This document shows positions 37,701 through 46,791 of a stretch of DNA of 64,000 nt, one piece after another; the stretch's first letter is position 1, and the number at the start of each line of letters is the position of its first letter. The translations under genes were made by a program, and so were the position numbers. The stretch is from Paucibacter aquatile (GTDB lineage Bacteria; Pseudomonadota; Gammaproteobacteria; Burkholderiales; Burkholderiaceae_C): positions 682,001 to 746,000 of the forward strand of contig NZ_POSP01000004.1 in NCBI RefSeq assembly GCF_002885975.1, given 5' to 3'. The notes below the pieces were generated by a model. That model saw only the letters and a program-made list of their open reading frames with translations. It did no database searches and was not told the origin of the DNA.

Positions 37701-38785
37701 TGCGTCAGCACCACCTGGGCCGTGGGCGACCAGTGCGCCCAGACCTGCTGGTCCCAGCTCAGCGGGTCGGCGCGGTGGCGCTCCAGATTGCTTTCGCTGA
37801 CCTTGAGCACCTGGCCGCTGGGCAGCTGCAGGTGGTAAACGGTGAAGGCGCCGAAATAGGACAGGTCGCGCACGGTGGCCCGCACCTGGTTGAACTCGCC
37901 CTCGGGTTTTTCGCTGCTGAGGCGGATCTTCTCGGGCCGCAAGGCCACGCTGACCGCCATGCCGGCGGTGCCGGTGATGCCGTGGCCCACATAGTGCTGG
38001 CAGTCGGCGCAAGCGATGACCACATGGTCGGGCTCGTCGACGCTGAGCTGGCCGTCCATCAAGTTGACGTTGCCGATGAAGTCGGCCACGAAGCGGGTGG
38101 CCGGGGTTTCATAGATGTCGGCCGGTGCGCCCACCTGCAGGATGCGGCCCTCGCTCATCACGGCGATGCGGGTGGCCATGGTCATGGCCTCTTCCTGATC
38201 GTGCGTCACCATCACGCAGGTCACGCCCACGCTTTCGATGATGTTGACCAGCTCGATCTGGGTTTGCTCACGCAGCTTTTTGTCGAGGGCACCGAGCGGC
38301 TCGTCGAGCAGCAGCAGCTGCGGCTTCTTGGCCAGGCTGCGCGCCAGGGCCACGCGCTGCTGCTGGCCGCCGGAGAGCTGATGCGGCTTGCGCTTGGCGT
38401 ACTTGCCCAGCTGCACCAGCTTGAGCATGGCCTCGACGCGGCTGGCAATTTCGTCCTTGGGCAGCCCGTCGCGGCGCAGGCCGAAGGCGACGTTGTCCCA
38501 GACGCTCAGGTGCGGGAACAGCGCATAGCTCTGGAACATCATGTTGATGGGCCGGGCAAAGGGCGGCAGGCCCGCCAGGTCCTGACCGTTCAGGATGATT
38601 CGGCCGCTGGTGGGTGTCTCGAAGCCGGCCAGCATGCGCAGCAAGGTGGTCTTGCCGCAGCCCGAGGAGCCGAGCAGGGCGAAGATCTCGCCCTTGGCAA
38701 TGTCGATGGACACACGGTCCACCGCGACGGCGCCGCCGCCAAAATCCTTGACCACGTTTTCGATGCGCAGGTAGTTGGTGGACAT
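37697..38785 (-). CDS. potG: Putrescine ABC transporter ATP-binding protein PotG
   Basis: This 362-residue ATPase drives putrescine import. It has Walker A GSSGCGKT (39-46), signature LSGGQQQR, Walker B LLLLDEPLGALD, and a C-terminal TOBE-like domain with VALRPEKIRLS. I chose the ATG at 38785 (MSTNYLRIENVVKDFGGG). No clear Shine-Dalgarno is seen, because the upstream gap to potF is occupied by an inverted repeat (38798-38890). Confidence 0.93.
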   Translation of the reverse strand: MSTNYLRIENVVKDFGGGAVAVDRVSIDIAKGEIFALLGSSGCGKTTLLRMLAGFETPTSGRIILNGQDLAGLPPFARPINMMFQSYALFPHLSVWDNVAFGLRRDGLPKDEIASRVEAMLKLVQLGKYAKRKPHQLSGGQQQRVALARSLAKKPQLLLLDEPLGALDKKLREQTQIELVNIIESVGVTCVMVTHDQEEAMTMATRIAVMSEGRILQVGAPADIYETPATRFVADFIGNVNLMDGQLSVDEPDHVVIACADCQHYVGHGITGTAGMAVSVALRPEKIRLSSEKPEGEFNQVRATVRDLSYFGAFTVYHLQLPSGQVLKVSESNLERHRADPLSWDQQVWAHWSPTAQVVLTQ

Positions 38786-38797
38786 GGGGTTTGAGAG

Positions 38798-38890
38798 GTG
38801 AATAGGTGAACGGGTGAACAGGGTGATTCGTGAGTTCTGGTGCAGCTGGGTGAGGCTGTAGTTCACCCATTCACGCGTTCACCTGTTCAC
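38798..38890. repeat. Imperfect inverted repeat of GTGAAyrG octamers between potF and potG
   Basis: The left arm at 38798-38826 is built of octamers GTGAATAG, GTGAACGG, GTGAACAG. The right arm at 38861-38890 is their inverted copy (GTTCACCC, ATTCACGC, GTTCACCT, GTTCAC). The outer 21 bases pair with 2 mismatches; the loop is about 34 bases. The hairpin would form in the mRNA just after the potF stop and before potG. It could protect the potF 3' end, giving more binding protein than transporter. Confidence 0.75.
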
Positions 38891-38900
38891 TGCCAAGTAC

Positions 38901-40025
38901 TTACAGTCCCGTCTTGAAGCTCGTGTAGATGCGCGTCATCTGGCGCCGCACATCGTTGTTGATGGCGTCGGGCGCAGCCATCTTCTTGAGGTCGCTGTCG
39001 CTCAGGAACACGCTCGGGTTGTTGGCCACATCGGGCTTGACGAACTTCTTGGCCTCTTTGTTGGGGTTGGCGTAGAAGACCTTGTTGGTCAGGCTGGCGT
39101 GCACCTCGGGGCGCAGGATGTAGTTGATGAACTTGTGGGCATTGCCGGGGCGCGGCGCATCGGCCGGGATGACCATCACGTCCATGAAGATGATGCCGCC
39201 GCTCTTGGGGATGAGCGCCTCGATCTTCTGGCCGGTCTTGCCGTCGATGGCGCGCTGGCGGGCGATGTTGATGTCACCCGAGTAGCCCATGGCCACGCAC
39301 AGCGAGCCGTTCGCCAGGTCGTTGATATAGCCCGAGGAGCTGAACAGGCTGACATAGGGCCGCACGCTCTTCAGTAGGGCTGGCACATTGGCGAAGTCGC
39401 CGATGTTCTTGGTGTAGGGCGGTTTGCCCAGGTAGTGCAGGGCAGCGGGCACCACCTCGGTGGCCGAGTCGAGGAAGCTCACGCCGCAGCTCTTGAGCTT
39501 GGCCATGTACTCGGGCTTGAAGATCAGGTCCCAGGCGTTTTCGGGCATGGGCATGCCGCCCAGCGCCGCCTTGACCTTGTCGACATTGATGCCCACGGTG
39601 GAGAAGCCCCAGAGCCAGTTGACGAAGAACTCATTGCCCGGGTCCAGCTTGGCCAGTTGCGCCTGCACCTCAGGGTCGAGGTTCTTGTAATTGGGGATCA
39701 GGCTTTTGTCGATCTTGCGCAGCAGGCCACCATCGGCCTGCATCTTGGCCCAGTAGCTCGAGGGCACGACGATGTCGTAGCCGGTCTTGCCGGCCACCAG
39801 CTTGGCGTGGACGATCTCGTTGTTGTCGAAATTGTCGTAACGCACCTTGATGCCGGTCTCCTTTTCGAAGTTCCTGATCGTGTCTTCGGCGATGTAGTCG
39901 GACCAGTTGTAGATGTTCAGGACCTTCTCTTCCTCTTGCGCTCGGGCCGGACCGGCCGCGGCCAGCAGGGCGAGCAGCGGGGTGAGAGCACAGGCGAAAC
40001 GACGCAGGGCAGGTGACAGCTTCAT
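38901..40025 (-). CDS. potF: Putrescine-binding periplasmic protein PotF
   Basis: This 374-residue solute-binding protein has a signal peptide ending at GPARA. NIYNWSDYIAEDTIRNFEKETGIKV near the N-terminus is the hallmark of polyamine-binding PotD/PotF proteins, and SSSGYINDLANGSLCVAMGYSGD lies in the hinge and ligand region. It delivers putrescine to the PotGHI importer. The aminotransferase gene spuC ends 136 bp upstream, so potF may have its own promoter in that gap, though I see no clear box. Confidence 0.93.
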   Translation of the reverse strand: MKLSPALRRFACALTPLLALLAAAGPARAQEEEKVLNIYNWSDYIAEDTIRNFEKETGIKVRYDNFDNNEIVHAKLVAGKTGYDIVVPSSYWAKMQADGGLLRKIDKSLIPNYKNLDPEVQAQLAKLDPGNEFFVNWLWGFSTVGINVDKVKAALGGMPMPENAWDLIFKPEYMAKLKSCGVSFLDSATEVVPAALHYLGKPPYTKNIGDFANVPALLKSVRPYVSLFSSSGYINDLANGSLCVAMGYSGDINIARQRAIDGKTGQKIEALIPKSGGIIFMDVMVIPADAPRPGNAHKFINYILRPEVHASLTNKVFYANPNKEAKKFVKPDVANNPSVFLSDSDLKKMAAPDAINNDVRRQMTRIYTSFKTGL

Positions 40026-40161
40026 GGTGGGGTTCCCGAAAGTTCAGTCTGACAAAGAAGGTGAAGGGTGAGAGGAATCAAGGACAGGATTGCGCCCCAG
40101 TCTAGGCATTGGCCGGGCCGCGCCCATCGGCCAAAACCCGGGGCTGTGGCGCGGGCCCCGC

Positions 40162-41592
40162 TCAGAGCCAACCGCGCTTGCGCAGGTCCTCCAGGGTCAG
40201 GTCGAGGCAGCGGCGGATCAGGCCCATCATTTCGTCGACCTGGGCGCGCGTCATCACCAGCGGCGGCGCCACGATCATGCGGTCGCCCACGGCGCGCATG
40301 ATCAGGCCGTTGCCGAAGCAGTGGCCGCGGCAGACCATGCCCACTTCGAGAGCCTCGTCAAAGGGCGTGGCCGTGGTCTTGTCCTTGACCAGTTGCACCG
40401 AGGCCATCATTCCGCAGCTCTGGGTTTCGCCCACCAGCGGGTGATCGTTCAGCTCGGCAAAGCGCTGGGCCAGATAAGGCCCCACATCCTCGCGCACATG
40501 GCGCACCACATCGAGTTCGCGCAGCAGGCGGATATTGGCCAGGGCCACGGCGCAGGCGGTCGGGTGGCCGGAGTAGGTGAAGCCGTGGTTGAACTCGCCG
40601 CCCTGCTCGATCAGCACCCGGGCCACCCGATCGCCCACCATCACCCCACCGAGCGGGATGTAGCCCGAGCTCACACCCTTGGCAAAGGTCATCAGGTCGG
40701 GCTTGGTGCCCATGGTCTCGCAGCCGAACCACTGGCCGGTGCGGCCGAAGCCGCAGATCACCTCGTCGCTGACCAAGAGGATGCCGTATTTGTCGCAGAT
40801 GCGCTGGATCTCGGGCCAGTAGCTGGCCGGCGGCACGATCACGCCGCCCGCGCCCTGCACCGGCTCGCCGATGAAGGCGGCCACCTTGTCGGCTCCTAGC
40901 TCCAGGATCTTGGCCTCCAGCCAGCCGGCGGCCTTGAGGCCGAAGGCCTCGGGCGTCAGCCCGGCCGTCTCGCCGCGCAGGCCAGCGCCATGCTCGAACC
41001 AATGCGGCTGGTCGATGTGGGTGATGTTGGGTATCGGCAGGCCGCCCTGGGCATGCATGCCGCTCATGCCGCCCAGCGAAGCGCCCGCCATGGTGGAGCC
41101 GTGGTAACCGTTCTTGCGGCCGATGATGACCTGGCGCTCGGGCTGGCCCAGCACATCCCAGTAGCGCCGCACCATGCGCACGATCGTGTCGTTACCTTCC
41201 GAGCCCGAGCTGGTGAAGAAGACATGCTGGAACTGCGGCGGGCTGATCTCGGCCAGCACCTCGGCCAGCTCGATGGCCGGCGTGGTGGCGGTCTGGAAAA
41301 AGGCGTTGTAGAAGGGCAGCTCCTTCATCTGCGCCGCGGCGGCGTCGATCAGGCTTTGCTGGCCATAGCCGACGTTGACGCACCAGAGGCCGCTCATGGC
41401 ATCGAGGATTTTGTGGCCCTCGCTGTCCCAGAGGTAGATGTTTTCGGCGCGGGTGATGATGCGCGCGCCCTTGCGCGCCAGGCCCTGGAAATCGGTGAAG
41501 GGGTGGAGGAAATGCCGGCTGTCGGCAGCTTGCCAGTCTTGGGTGTTACGGCTGGGAGTGGCTTGAGAGGCGACGGTGGAGATGGCGTTCAT
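40162..41592 (-). CDS. spuC: Putrescine/polyamine-pyruvate aminotransferase, SpuC-like
   Basis: This is a 476-residue class III PLP aminotransferase. It has DAMSGLWCVNVGYG, the SSGSEGNDT phosphate site, LLVSDEVICGFGRTG with the cofactor Asp, and the Schiff-base lysine near residue 303 in MTFAKGVSSGY. The sequence and the setting between puuA and potF match the putrescine-pyruvate aminotransferase SpuC, which converts putrescine to 4-aminobutanal, an alternative entry to the gamma-glutamyl route. Other omega-amino substrates are possible. Confidence 0.87.
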   Translation of the reverse strand: MNAISTVASQATPSRNTQDWQAADSRHFLHPFTDFQGLARKGARIITRAENIYLWDSEGHKILDAMSGLWCVNVGYGQQSLIDAAAAQMKELPFYNAFFQTATTPAIELAEVLAEISPPQFQHVFFTSSGSEGNDTIVRMVRRYWDVLGQPERQVIIGRKNGYHGSTMAGASLGGMSGMHAQGGLPIPNITHIDQPHWFEHGAGLRGETAGLTPEAFGLKAAGWLEAKILELGADKVAAFIGEPVQGAGGVIVPPASYWPEIQRICDKYGILLVSDEVICGFGRTGQWFGCETMGTKPDLMTFAKGVSSGYIPLGGVMVGDRVARVLIEQGGEFNHGFTYSGHPTACAVALANIRLLRELDVVRHVREDVGPYLAQRFAELNDHPLVGETQSCGMMASVQLVKDKTTATPFDEALEVGMVCRGHCFGNGLIMRAVGDRMIVAPPLVMTRAQVDEMMGLIRRCLDLTLEDLRKRGWL

Positions 41593-41631
41593 GATGTAGA
41601 TCCTTGGCTCAGTTCAGCGATGCGATGGCGC

Positions 41632-42999
41632 TCACACATGGAGCAGCAGATGCTCCCGCTCCCAGGGCGAGATCACCTTCATGAACTCGGCGTACTCGAT
41701 CTCCTTGATCTCCGAATACACGGTGACGAAGGATTCACCGAGCACCGCGGCCAGCTCCTTCTCGGCGCGCAGCAGATTGAGCGCCTCACCGAGGCTGCGG
41801 GGCAGCTGGAAGTCGCCGAGGTAGGCATCGCCCTTGCACTCGGGCGTGGGCTCGATGCGGTTCTTGATGCCCAGATAGCCGCAGGCCAGAGTGGCCGCCA
41901 GCGCCACATAGGGGTTGGCATCGGCCCCGATCACGCGGTTCTCGATGCGGCGCGCCGCCGGCTCGGCCAGGGGCGAGCGGATGCCCACGGTGCGGTTGTC
42001 CGTGCCCCACTGAATGTTGATCGGGGCGGCCGTGTGGCGGGCCAGGCGGCGGTAGCTGTTCACATAGGGCGCGAACAAGGCCATGGCCGCCGGGATGTAC
42101 TTCTGCAGGCCGCCGATGTACCAGTAGAACTCGGGGCTGGGCGAGCCGTCCTCGTTGCTGAAGAGGTTGCGGCCCGTGGCCTGGTTCACCACGCTTTGGT
42201 GGATGTGCATGGCGCTGCCGGGCTCGCCGGCGATCGGCTTGGCCATGAAGGTGGCGAACATGTCATGGCGCAGCGCCGCTTCACGCACCGTGCGTTTGAA
42301 GAAGAACACCTCGTCCGCCAGGCCCATGGGGTGGGCATGGAAGAAGTTGATCTCCATCTGCCCGGCGCCCACCTCGTGGATCAAGGTGTCGACATTGAGC
42401 TCCATCTTCTCGCAGTACTCGTAGACGTCTTCGAACAGCGGGTCGAACTCGTTGACCGCGTCGATGGAATAGGCCTGGCGCGAGGTCTCGGCCCGGCCCG
42501 ATCGGCCGATGGGTGGCTTGAGCGGCATGTCGGGGTCGCTGTTTCGGGCGACCAGGTAGAACTCCAGCTCCGGGGCCACCACCGGCTCCCAGCCTTCGGC
42601 CGCAAACAGGCCGCAGACGCGGCGCAGCACCGAGCGCGGCGCGAAGGGCACCAGCTGACCATCGCGGTCAAAGCAGTCGTGGATGATTTGCGCCGTCGGG
42701 TCGATGGCCCAGGGCACCAGGCGCGCCGTCGTCGGGTCGGCGCGCAAATGCATGTCGCGGTCGTTGGGGCTGATGACGTCGTAGTAAGGGCCTTCTTCCG
42801 GGAACTCGCCCGTCACGCCCATGGCCACCACCGCCTCGGGCAGGCGCATGCCGCGGTCTTCGGTGAACTTTTCGCGCGGCAGGATCTTGCCGCGGGCGAC
42901 ACCGGTCAGATCGGGCACCAGGCACTCGATCTCGGTCACACGTTGCGCCTTGAGCCAGGTCTCCAGCTCGCTGAATGTGAAATTGCTGCGATCAACCAT
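41632..42999 (-). CDS. puuA: Glutamate-putrescine ligase (glutamine synthetase family)
   Basis: This 455-residue glutamine-synthetase-fold enzyme is predicted to join glutamate and putrescine with ATP, the first step of the Puu pathway. Typical segments are DLTGVARGKILP, VVAPELEFYLVARN, GAGQMEINFFH, MAKPIAGEPGSAMHIHQS and NRVIGADANPYVALAATLACG. The ATG at 42999 starts MVDRSNFTFSE; the longer open frame to 43233 overlaps puuD and is not family-like. Gene order with puuD, puuB and spuC distinguishes it from a housekeeping GlnA. Confidence 0.9.
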   Translation of the reverse strand: MVDRSNFTFSELETWLKAQRVTEIECLVPDLTGVARGKILPREKFTEDRGMRLPEAVVAMGVTGEFPEEGPYYDVISPNDRDMHLRADPTTARLVPWAIDPTAQIIHDCFDRDGQLVPFAPRSVLRRVCGLFAAEGWEPVVAPELEFYLVARNSDPDMPLKPPIGRSGRAETSRQAYSIDAVNEFDPLFEDVYEYCEKMELNVDTLIHEVGAGQMEINFFHAHPMGLADEVFFFKRTVREAALRHDMFATFMAKPIAGEPGSAMHIHQSVVNQATGRNLFSNEDGSPSPEFYWYIGGLQKYIPAAMALFAPYVNSYRRLARHTAAPINIQWGTDNRTVGIRSPLAEPAARRIENRVIGADANPYVALAATLACGYLGIKNRIEPTPECKGDAYLGDFQLPRSLGEALNLLRAEKELAAVLGESFVTVYSEIKEIEYAEFMKVISPWEREHLLLHV

Positions 43000-43090
43000 C
43001 TTGAATCTCCGTGGGTCTTGAGCCCCCGGCCGGCCGCGGCGGCGGCCCGGGTGCCGGGGCATGGGGTCTTGGGAGTTCAGGCGATGGGAC

Positions 43091-43930
43091 CTAGGTCTCG
43101 GGGTCGCGCAGCGAGTCGTGCCGGGGTTGGTGGATCTGGTCGCGGTAATCGCGGCAGGCCTGGCCAAAGGCCTGCAGCAAGGCCATGGAATGCGGGTTGT
43201 GCGCGGCCTGCCACTCGGGGTGCCACTGCACACAGAGCGAGAAGCCGGGGGCCTCGGCCATGCTGAAAGCTTCGATCAAGCCATCGGGCGCCAGCGCCTC
43301 GACGCGCAAGCCCGGCGCCAGGCGCTTGACGCCCTGTCCGTGCAGCGAGTTCACACGGATGCGCGCCTGGCCCAGCAAGGCCTGCAGTCGGCCGCCGGGC
43401 TGGATGGCGATCTCGTGCTGGTCGGCATAGGCGATCTCGGGCGGCTGGCCTTCGGGGGCGCGGTGGTCGTGCAAGCCGGTCTGTTCCTGCACAGCCTGGT
43501 GAAGGCTGCCGCCCAGGGCCACATTGGCCTCCTGAAACCCGCGGCAGATGGCGAACAAGGGCATGCCGCGCGCCAAGGCCTTGGGGATCAAGGGCAGGGT
43601 CCAGGCATCGCGATCCGGGTCCAGGGGCAGGGCGGGGTTGTGCACCGCCTCGTCAAAATGGCTCGGGTGCACATTCGAGGGCGAGCCGGTCAGCAGCACA
43701 CCGTCGGCCTGGTCCAGCAAGGCATCGAGGTCTTGCAGGTCCAGCGGCGGCACGATCAGGGGCAGGCAGCCGGCCAGACGGACCGCGTCGACGTACTTCT
43801 TGCCGGCGATGTGGTTGGGGTAGTCGCCCACCATGCGTTGGCAGGCGGGCACCAGCACCACGGGTTTGCGTGGTGCTGATTGCGGCGGTGCTTGAGGTGC
43901 TTCCGCTTGGGGCTTCTTGACCTGTGTCAC
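43091..43930 (-). CDS. puuD: Gamma-glutamyl-gamma-aminobutyrate hydrolase
   Basis: This 279-residue class I glutamine-amidotransferase-type hydrolase releases GABA from gamma-glutamyl-GABA. The nucleophile is the Cys near residue 129 in FAICRGFQEANVALGG; the His-x-Glu pair is in VQWHPEWQ, and LLTGSPSNVHP forms the oxyanion region. The start is a GTG at 43930 that overlaps the puuB stop (GTGA); a longer reading frame runs into puuB and is not supported. Confidence 0.9.
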   Translation of the reverse strand: MTQVKKPQAEAPQAPPQSAPRKPVVLVPACQRMVGDYPNHIAGKKYVDAVRLAGCLPLIVPPLDLQDLDALLDQADGVLLTGSPSNVHPSHFDEAVHNPALPLDPDRDAWTLPLIPKALARGMPLFAICRGFQEANVALGGSLHQAVQEQTGLHDHRAPEGQPPEIAYADQHEIAIQPGGRLQALLGQARIRVNSLHGQGVKRLAPGLRVEALAPDGLIEAFSMAEAPGFSLCVQWHPEWQAAHNPHSMALLQAFGQACRDYRDQIHQPRHDSLRDPET

Positions 43931-45270
43931 AGCAGATCCTTCAGTCGGTAGTACGCCATGCCCAGCACCAAGGCCGGCATGCGCATCAGTGTGCCACCGG
44001 GGAAGGGCCGGTGGCGCAAGGCAGCAAAACAATCAAAGCGGCTGGCGTCGTCCGCGATCGCCTCGGCCACGAGCTGGCCCGCCAGCCCCGTCAGGGCCAG
44101 GCCATGGCCGGAGAAGCCCTGCAGGTAATAGATATTCTGAGCGGTGCCCAGGCGGCCGAAATCGGGGGCGCGGTTCATGCTGATGTCCACAAAGCCACCC
44201 CATGCATAGTCCATGCCAATATCGGCCAGTTGCGGGAAGGTGGCCTGCATGCGCGTGGCCATGCTGGCCTTGAGATCGCGCGGCGTGCGGGTGCTGTAGC
44301 TGACCCGCCCGCCGTACAGCAGGCGCTGGTCGGCCGTGGGGCGGAAATAGTCGAGCACGAAATTGTTGTCGCACACCGCGCTGCGCGAGGGGATCAGGGC
44401 ATTCAGGCGCTCGGCTTCGATCGGCGCGCTGCAGCCGATGTAGGTGCCGACCGGCATGATGCGCTGCGTCAGCTGGGGTGCCAGTTCGGGCGCCAGTTCG
44501 GGCAGGTAGACATTGCCGGCCAGCAGCGCAAAGCGGGCTCGCAGCTGGCCCTGGCTGCTGCGCAGCGTGAGCCCCGCTTGAGCGCTTATGCCCTGTTCCA
44601 GTGCCAGGGCCGGGCTGTGTTCGAACAGCTGCACCGGGGCGGTGCCTGGGCGGCGCGCGGGCTCGCTCAGCAGCTGAGCCAGGCCGCGGCAGTACTTCAG
44701 CGGATGCAAATGCCCCGAGGCCGGGTCGTGCACGCCGGCCTGGTAGCGCGGGCTGGCGATCCAGTTGGCCAATTCGTTCTTGGGAATCCAGCGTTGCTCG
44801 TAGCCATAGACCTCGGCCATGCCCTGCTGCCAGGCTTGCAGGTCAGCAGCCTTGCGCGCGCTGGTGGCCACGCTCAGAAAACCGTCCTGCCATTCGCAGT
44901 CAATGCCGTAGCGCTGGCTGCGCTGACGGATCATCTCGACGGCTTCCAGGCTCATGGCCCAGATGCGGCGCGCCTCAGCGAGGCCCAGCTGGCCTTCGAC
45001 CTCGGCCATGTCACAGGCCAGGCCAGCCAGTGCCTGGCCGCCGTTGCGGCCGGAGGCGCCGCCGCCGATCTCGCCCGCTTCCATCAGCGCGACGCTGAAG
45101 CCTCGCTCGCTCAGCTCCAGGGCGGCCGACAGTCCTGCCAGGCCGCCGCCGACGATGGCCACATCGGCCTCCACCGTGCCCTGCAGCGGCGCGAAGCCGG
45201 GGCCTTGCGGCGCGGTGGCCGCGTAATAGCTGTCTCTCGCGAGCTGACGATCGATCTGCAGCAAAGGCAT
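43927..45270 (-). CDS. puuB: Gamma-glutamylputrescine oxidoreductase (FAD)
   Basis: This 447-residue FAD-dependent amine oxidase of the DAO family has the dinucleotide-binding motif VAIVGGGLAGLSAA (about 37-50) and GGGASGRNGGQ. The C-terminal WGGFVDISMNRAPDFGRLG and YYLQGFSGHGLALTG blocks are typical of the family. It oxidises gamma-glutamylputrescine to the aldehyde, producing hydrogen peroxide. It overlaps puuD by 4 bp and starts 22 bp after the class III aminotransferase. Confidence 0.9.
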   Translation of the reverse strand: MPLLQIDRQLARDSYYAATAPQGPGFAPLQGTVEADVAIVGGGLAGLSAALELSERGFSVALMEAGEIGGGASGRNGGQALAGLACDMAEVEGQLGLAEARRIWAMSLEAVEMIRQRSQRYGIDCEWQDGFLSVATSARKAADLQAWQQGMAEVYGYEQRWIPKNELANWIASPRYQAGVHDPASGHLHPLKYCRGLAQLLSEPARRPGTAPVQLFEHSPALALEQGISAQAGLTLRSSQGQLRARFALLAGNVYLPELAPELAPQLTQRIMPVGTYIGCSAPIEAERLNALIPSRSAVCDNNFVLDYFRPTADQRLLYGGRVSYSTRTPRDLKASMATRMQATFPQLADIGMDYAWGGFVDISMNRAPDFGRLGTAQNIYYLQGFSGHGLALTGLAGQLVAEAIADDASRFDCFAALRHRPFPGGTLMRMPALVLGMAYYRLKDLL

Positions 45271-45292
45271 GCAAGCGTGGGTTGGTGAGGGC

Positions 45293-46648
45293 TCAGGCGG
45301 CGCGTTGCAAGGCGCCGCGCACGGTGTCGATCAGGCGATCGATGTGGTGCTTCTCGATAATCAGCGGCGGGCTGAAGGCAATGGTGTCGCCGGTGGTGCG
45401 GATCAAGACGCCTTGCTCCCAGCAATCGAGGAAGATCGAGAAGGCGCGTTTGGCCGGCTCGCCCGGCAGCGGCGCCAATTCGACGCCGCCGACCAGGCCC
45501 AGATTGCGGATGTCGATCACATGGGGCGCGCCCTTGAGCGAATGCAGGGCTTCGGCGAAGTAGGTCTGCATCTCCGCGGCGCGGGTCAGCAGGCCTTCTT
45601 CGGCATACGTGTCCAAGGTCCCCAGGGCCGCCGCGCAGGCCAGGGGGTGGGCCGAGTAGGTGTAGCCGTGGAAGAACTCGATCAGATGCTCAGGCCCCTG
45701 CATGAAGGTGTCGTAGATGGACTGCTTGGCGAACACCGCGCCCATGGGCACGGCGCCGTTGGTCAGGCCCTTGGCCACCGTCATCAGATCGGGCGTGACG
45801 CCGAAGGTCTGGGCGCCAAAAGGCTGGCCGGTGCGGCCGAAGCCGGTGATGACCTCGTCGAAGATCAGCAGGATGCCGTGCTTGTCGCAGATCTCGCGCA
45901 GGCGCTGCAGATAGCCTTGGGGCGGGATCAGCACGCCGGTGGAGCCGGCAATCGGCTCGACGATGACGGCCGCGATGGTGCTGGCGTCATGCAGGGCGAC
46001 CATGCGTTCCAGATCATCCGCCAGCTCAGCGCCGTGCAAGGGCTGGCCCATGGCGTAGGCATTGCGCGCCGGGTCGTGGGTGTGGCGCAGATGGTCCACG
46101 CCGCTGAGCAGGGTGCCGAACATCTTGCGATTGGCCACCATGCCGCCGACCGAGATGCCGCCGAAGTTCACGCCGTGGTAGCCGCGTTCGCGGCCGATCA
46201 AGCGCGTGCGCGAGCCTTCACCGCGCACGCGGTGGTAGGCCAAGGCCATCTTCAGCGCGGTCTCCACCGACTCGGAACCCGAGTTGGTGAAGAAGGCCTT
46301 GTTCAGGCCGGCCGGCGTCAGCTCGACCAGGCGCTCGGCCAGCTCGAAGGCCTTGGGGTGGGCCATCTGGAAGGGCGGCGCGAAATCAAGCTCGGCCGCC
46401 TGCTTCTGGATGGCCTCGACGATGCGCGGCCGGTTGTGGCCGGCGTTGACGCACCAAAGCCCGGCAATGCCGTCCAGCACCTGGCGGCCTTTGTCATCGG
46501 TGAAGTACATGCCGTCGGCGCTTGTGAGCAGGCGCGGCGACTTCTTGAACTGCCGGTTGGCGGTGAACGGCATCCAATAGGCGTCCCGCTTCGGGTCCGC
46601 ACTGGCGGTGGTGCTGGGGGCCGAATCGGGGGCGATGGTCTGGCTCAT
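45293..46648 (-). CDS. Class III omega-aminotransferase (beta-alanine/GABA-pyruvate type)
   Basis: This 451-residue PLP enzyme has AGLWCVNAGHN, TNSGSESVETALKMA, LIFDEVITGFGRTG and the Schiff-base lysine near residue 292 in MTVAKGLTNG. It resembles omega-amino acid-pyruvate aminotransferases that use beta-alanine or GABA. At the head of the putrescine operon it could consume the GABA released by PuuD. The exact substrate cannot be read from sequence; a SpuC-like activity is the main alternative. It is divergent from the Lrp-type regulator gene across a 143-bp gap. Confidence 0.85.
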   Translation of the reverse strand: MSQTIAPDSAPSTTASADPKRDAYWMPFTANRQFKKSPRLLTSADGMYFTDDKGRQVLDGIAGLWCVNAGHNRPRIVEAIQKQAAELDFAPPFQMAHPKAFELAERLVELTPAGLNKAFFTNSGSESVETALKMALAYHRVRGEGSRTRLIGRERGYHGVNFGGISVGGMVANRKMFGTLLSGVDHLRHTHDPARNAYAMGQPLHGAELADDLERMVALHDASTIAAVIVEPIAGSTGVLIPPQGYLQRLREICDKHGILLIFDEVITGFGRTGQPFGAQTFGVTPDLMTVAKGLTNGAVPMGAVFAKQSIYDTFMQGPEHLIEFFHGYTYSAHPLACAAALGTLDTYAEEGLLTRAAEMQTYFAEALHSLKGAPHVIDIRNLGLVGGVELAPLPGEPAKRAFSIFLDCWEQGVLIRTTGDTIAFSPPLIIEKHHIDRLIDTVRGALQRAA

Positions 46649-46791
46649 GACGGGCTCTCCTCAAGTCAACAACTGAGAGCCAGTCTAGAGAGCCTTGCGC
46701 GCAATGTGCGAGCGCATTCGCCCCGGTGCTTACCCGAGGTTCTGCACGTTTGTGCCATCATTCAGTGAACGATTCGCACAAAATTCGAAAT

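Noticed and set aside
40990..43266. Long open forward frame antisense to spuC, puuA and puuD
   Set aside because: The reverse genes have full catalytic motifs; this frame is a codon-bias shadow.
46703..46718. AATG..CATT partial palindrome in the gap before the Lrp-type regulator
   Set aside because: The inner bases match poorly and it does not resemble the Lrp consensus well enough to call an operator.
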